A stretch of DNA of 64,000 nucleotides from Dimorphilus gyrociliatus. Its lineage: Eukaryota; Annelida; Polychaeta; Dinophilidae. The stretch covers positions 2,224,161 through 2,288,160 of the forward strand of contig CAJFCJ010000002.1 of the NCBI GenBank assembly GCA_904063045.1. Reading direction: 5' to 3'. A program made the translations under genes and the position numbers. Positions 63,846 through 64,000 of the stretch are shown one piece after another. The notes below the pieces were generated by a model that saw only the letters and a program-made list of their open reading frames with translations, was not told where the DNA came from and did no database searches. Position 1 is the first letter of the stretch. Every line of letters starts with the position of its first letter.

Positions 63846-64000
63846 TAAAATGAATGCAAAAAGTGTTTGCCTTTTACTGAACTTGAAAATGAGAAATAAA
63901 GAGAAAAAAGGAAAAATTTCTGTGATCAAGATAACGCTCTCTTTCCTCGTCTCATTACTTTCTTCCCTCTTCTCTCTTTCTCTCTCTCTCTCTCTCTCTG
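63846..64000. other. 3' flank of the GPCR gene ending in a (TC)n run
   Basis: Contains AATAAA at about 63895 and a TC dinucleotide run at the window edge. No further coding signal. Confidence 0.6.

Overview
This is eukaryotic, animal nuclear DNA: AT-rich, with many short phase-consistent GT-AG introns (often 50-70 bp), type II Golgi and type I membrane proteins, a class A GPCR, an ABCA transporter and a SWI/SNF-type actin-related protein. An ovothiol synthase gene, compact introns and gp130-like receptors fit a marine invertebrate with a small genome. A compact-genome annelid is my best guess, but the species cannot be fixed from the sequence. I see no prokaryotic operons, CRISPR array, tRNA, rRNA or transposon.

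Layout. 0.2-2.1 kb (-): a Golgi-type glycosyltransferase with two catalytic-fold domains. 2.3-2.9 kb (-): a small unknown membrane protein. 3.2-5.1 kb (+): a dihydrofolate reductase gene holding two DHFR domains in one reading frame. 5.5-6.5 kb (+): a PAIP1-like MIF4G protein. 7.3-11.0 kb (-): OvoA, head-to-head with a peroxiredoxin-like PRXL2C gene (11.3-12.3 kb, +). 13.4-20.7 kb (+): CDC14 phosphatase with a pair of alternative 88-bp exons. 22.9-24.5 kb (-): TFIIS. 26.2-33.2 kb (+): an ABCA1-type full transporter. 33.5-34.7 kb (-): MRI1. 35.3-36.2 kb (-): mitochondrial uS7. 36.7-37.0 kb (-): NOP10, too small for an ORF scan. 37.2-39.2 kb (+): ACTL6/BAF53. 39.4-53.7 kb (-): three tandem gp130/Domeless-like class I cytokine receptors. 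55.4-57.4 kb (-): an intronless secreted or anchored cysteine-rich protein. 61.8-63.8 kb (+): a peptide-type GPCR.

Most genes are unrelated housekeeping neighbours, some paired head-to-head (OvoA/PRXL2C; NOP10/ACTL6; small membrane protein/DHFR). The notable block is the receptor cluster. Each copy has an Ig-like domain, a cytokine-binding module ending in a degenerate WSXWS box (YWSDRS, YWSEKL, YWSDKT), further FN3 domains and a transmembrane segment. Copies A and B share an 882-bp nearly identical tract covering two FN3 domains and their introns. Only copy B shows a clear box-1-like JAK site and a YxxQ STAT-type motif. Other points of interest are the fused double DHFR, the tandem glycosyltransferase with one dead-looking DXD site, the CDC14 exon pair and CTCF-like motifs in the gaps.

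Exon boundaries were assigned by hand from splice sites and reading frame. Where exon lengths are listed they were checked to sum to a multiple of three.
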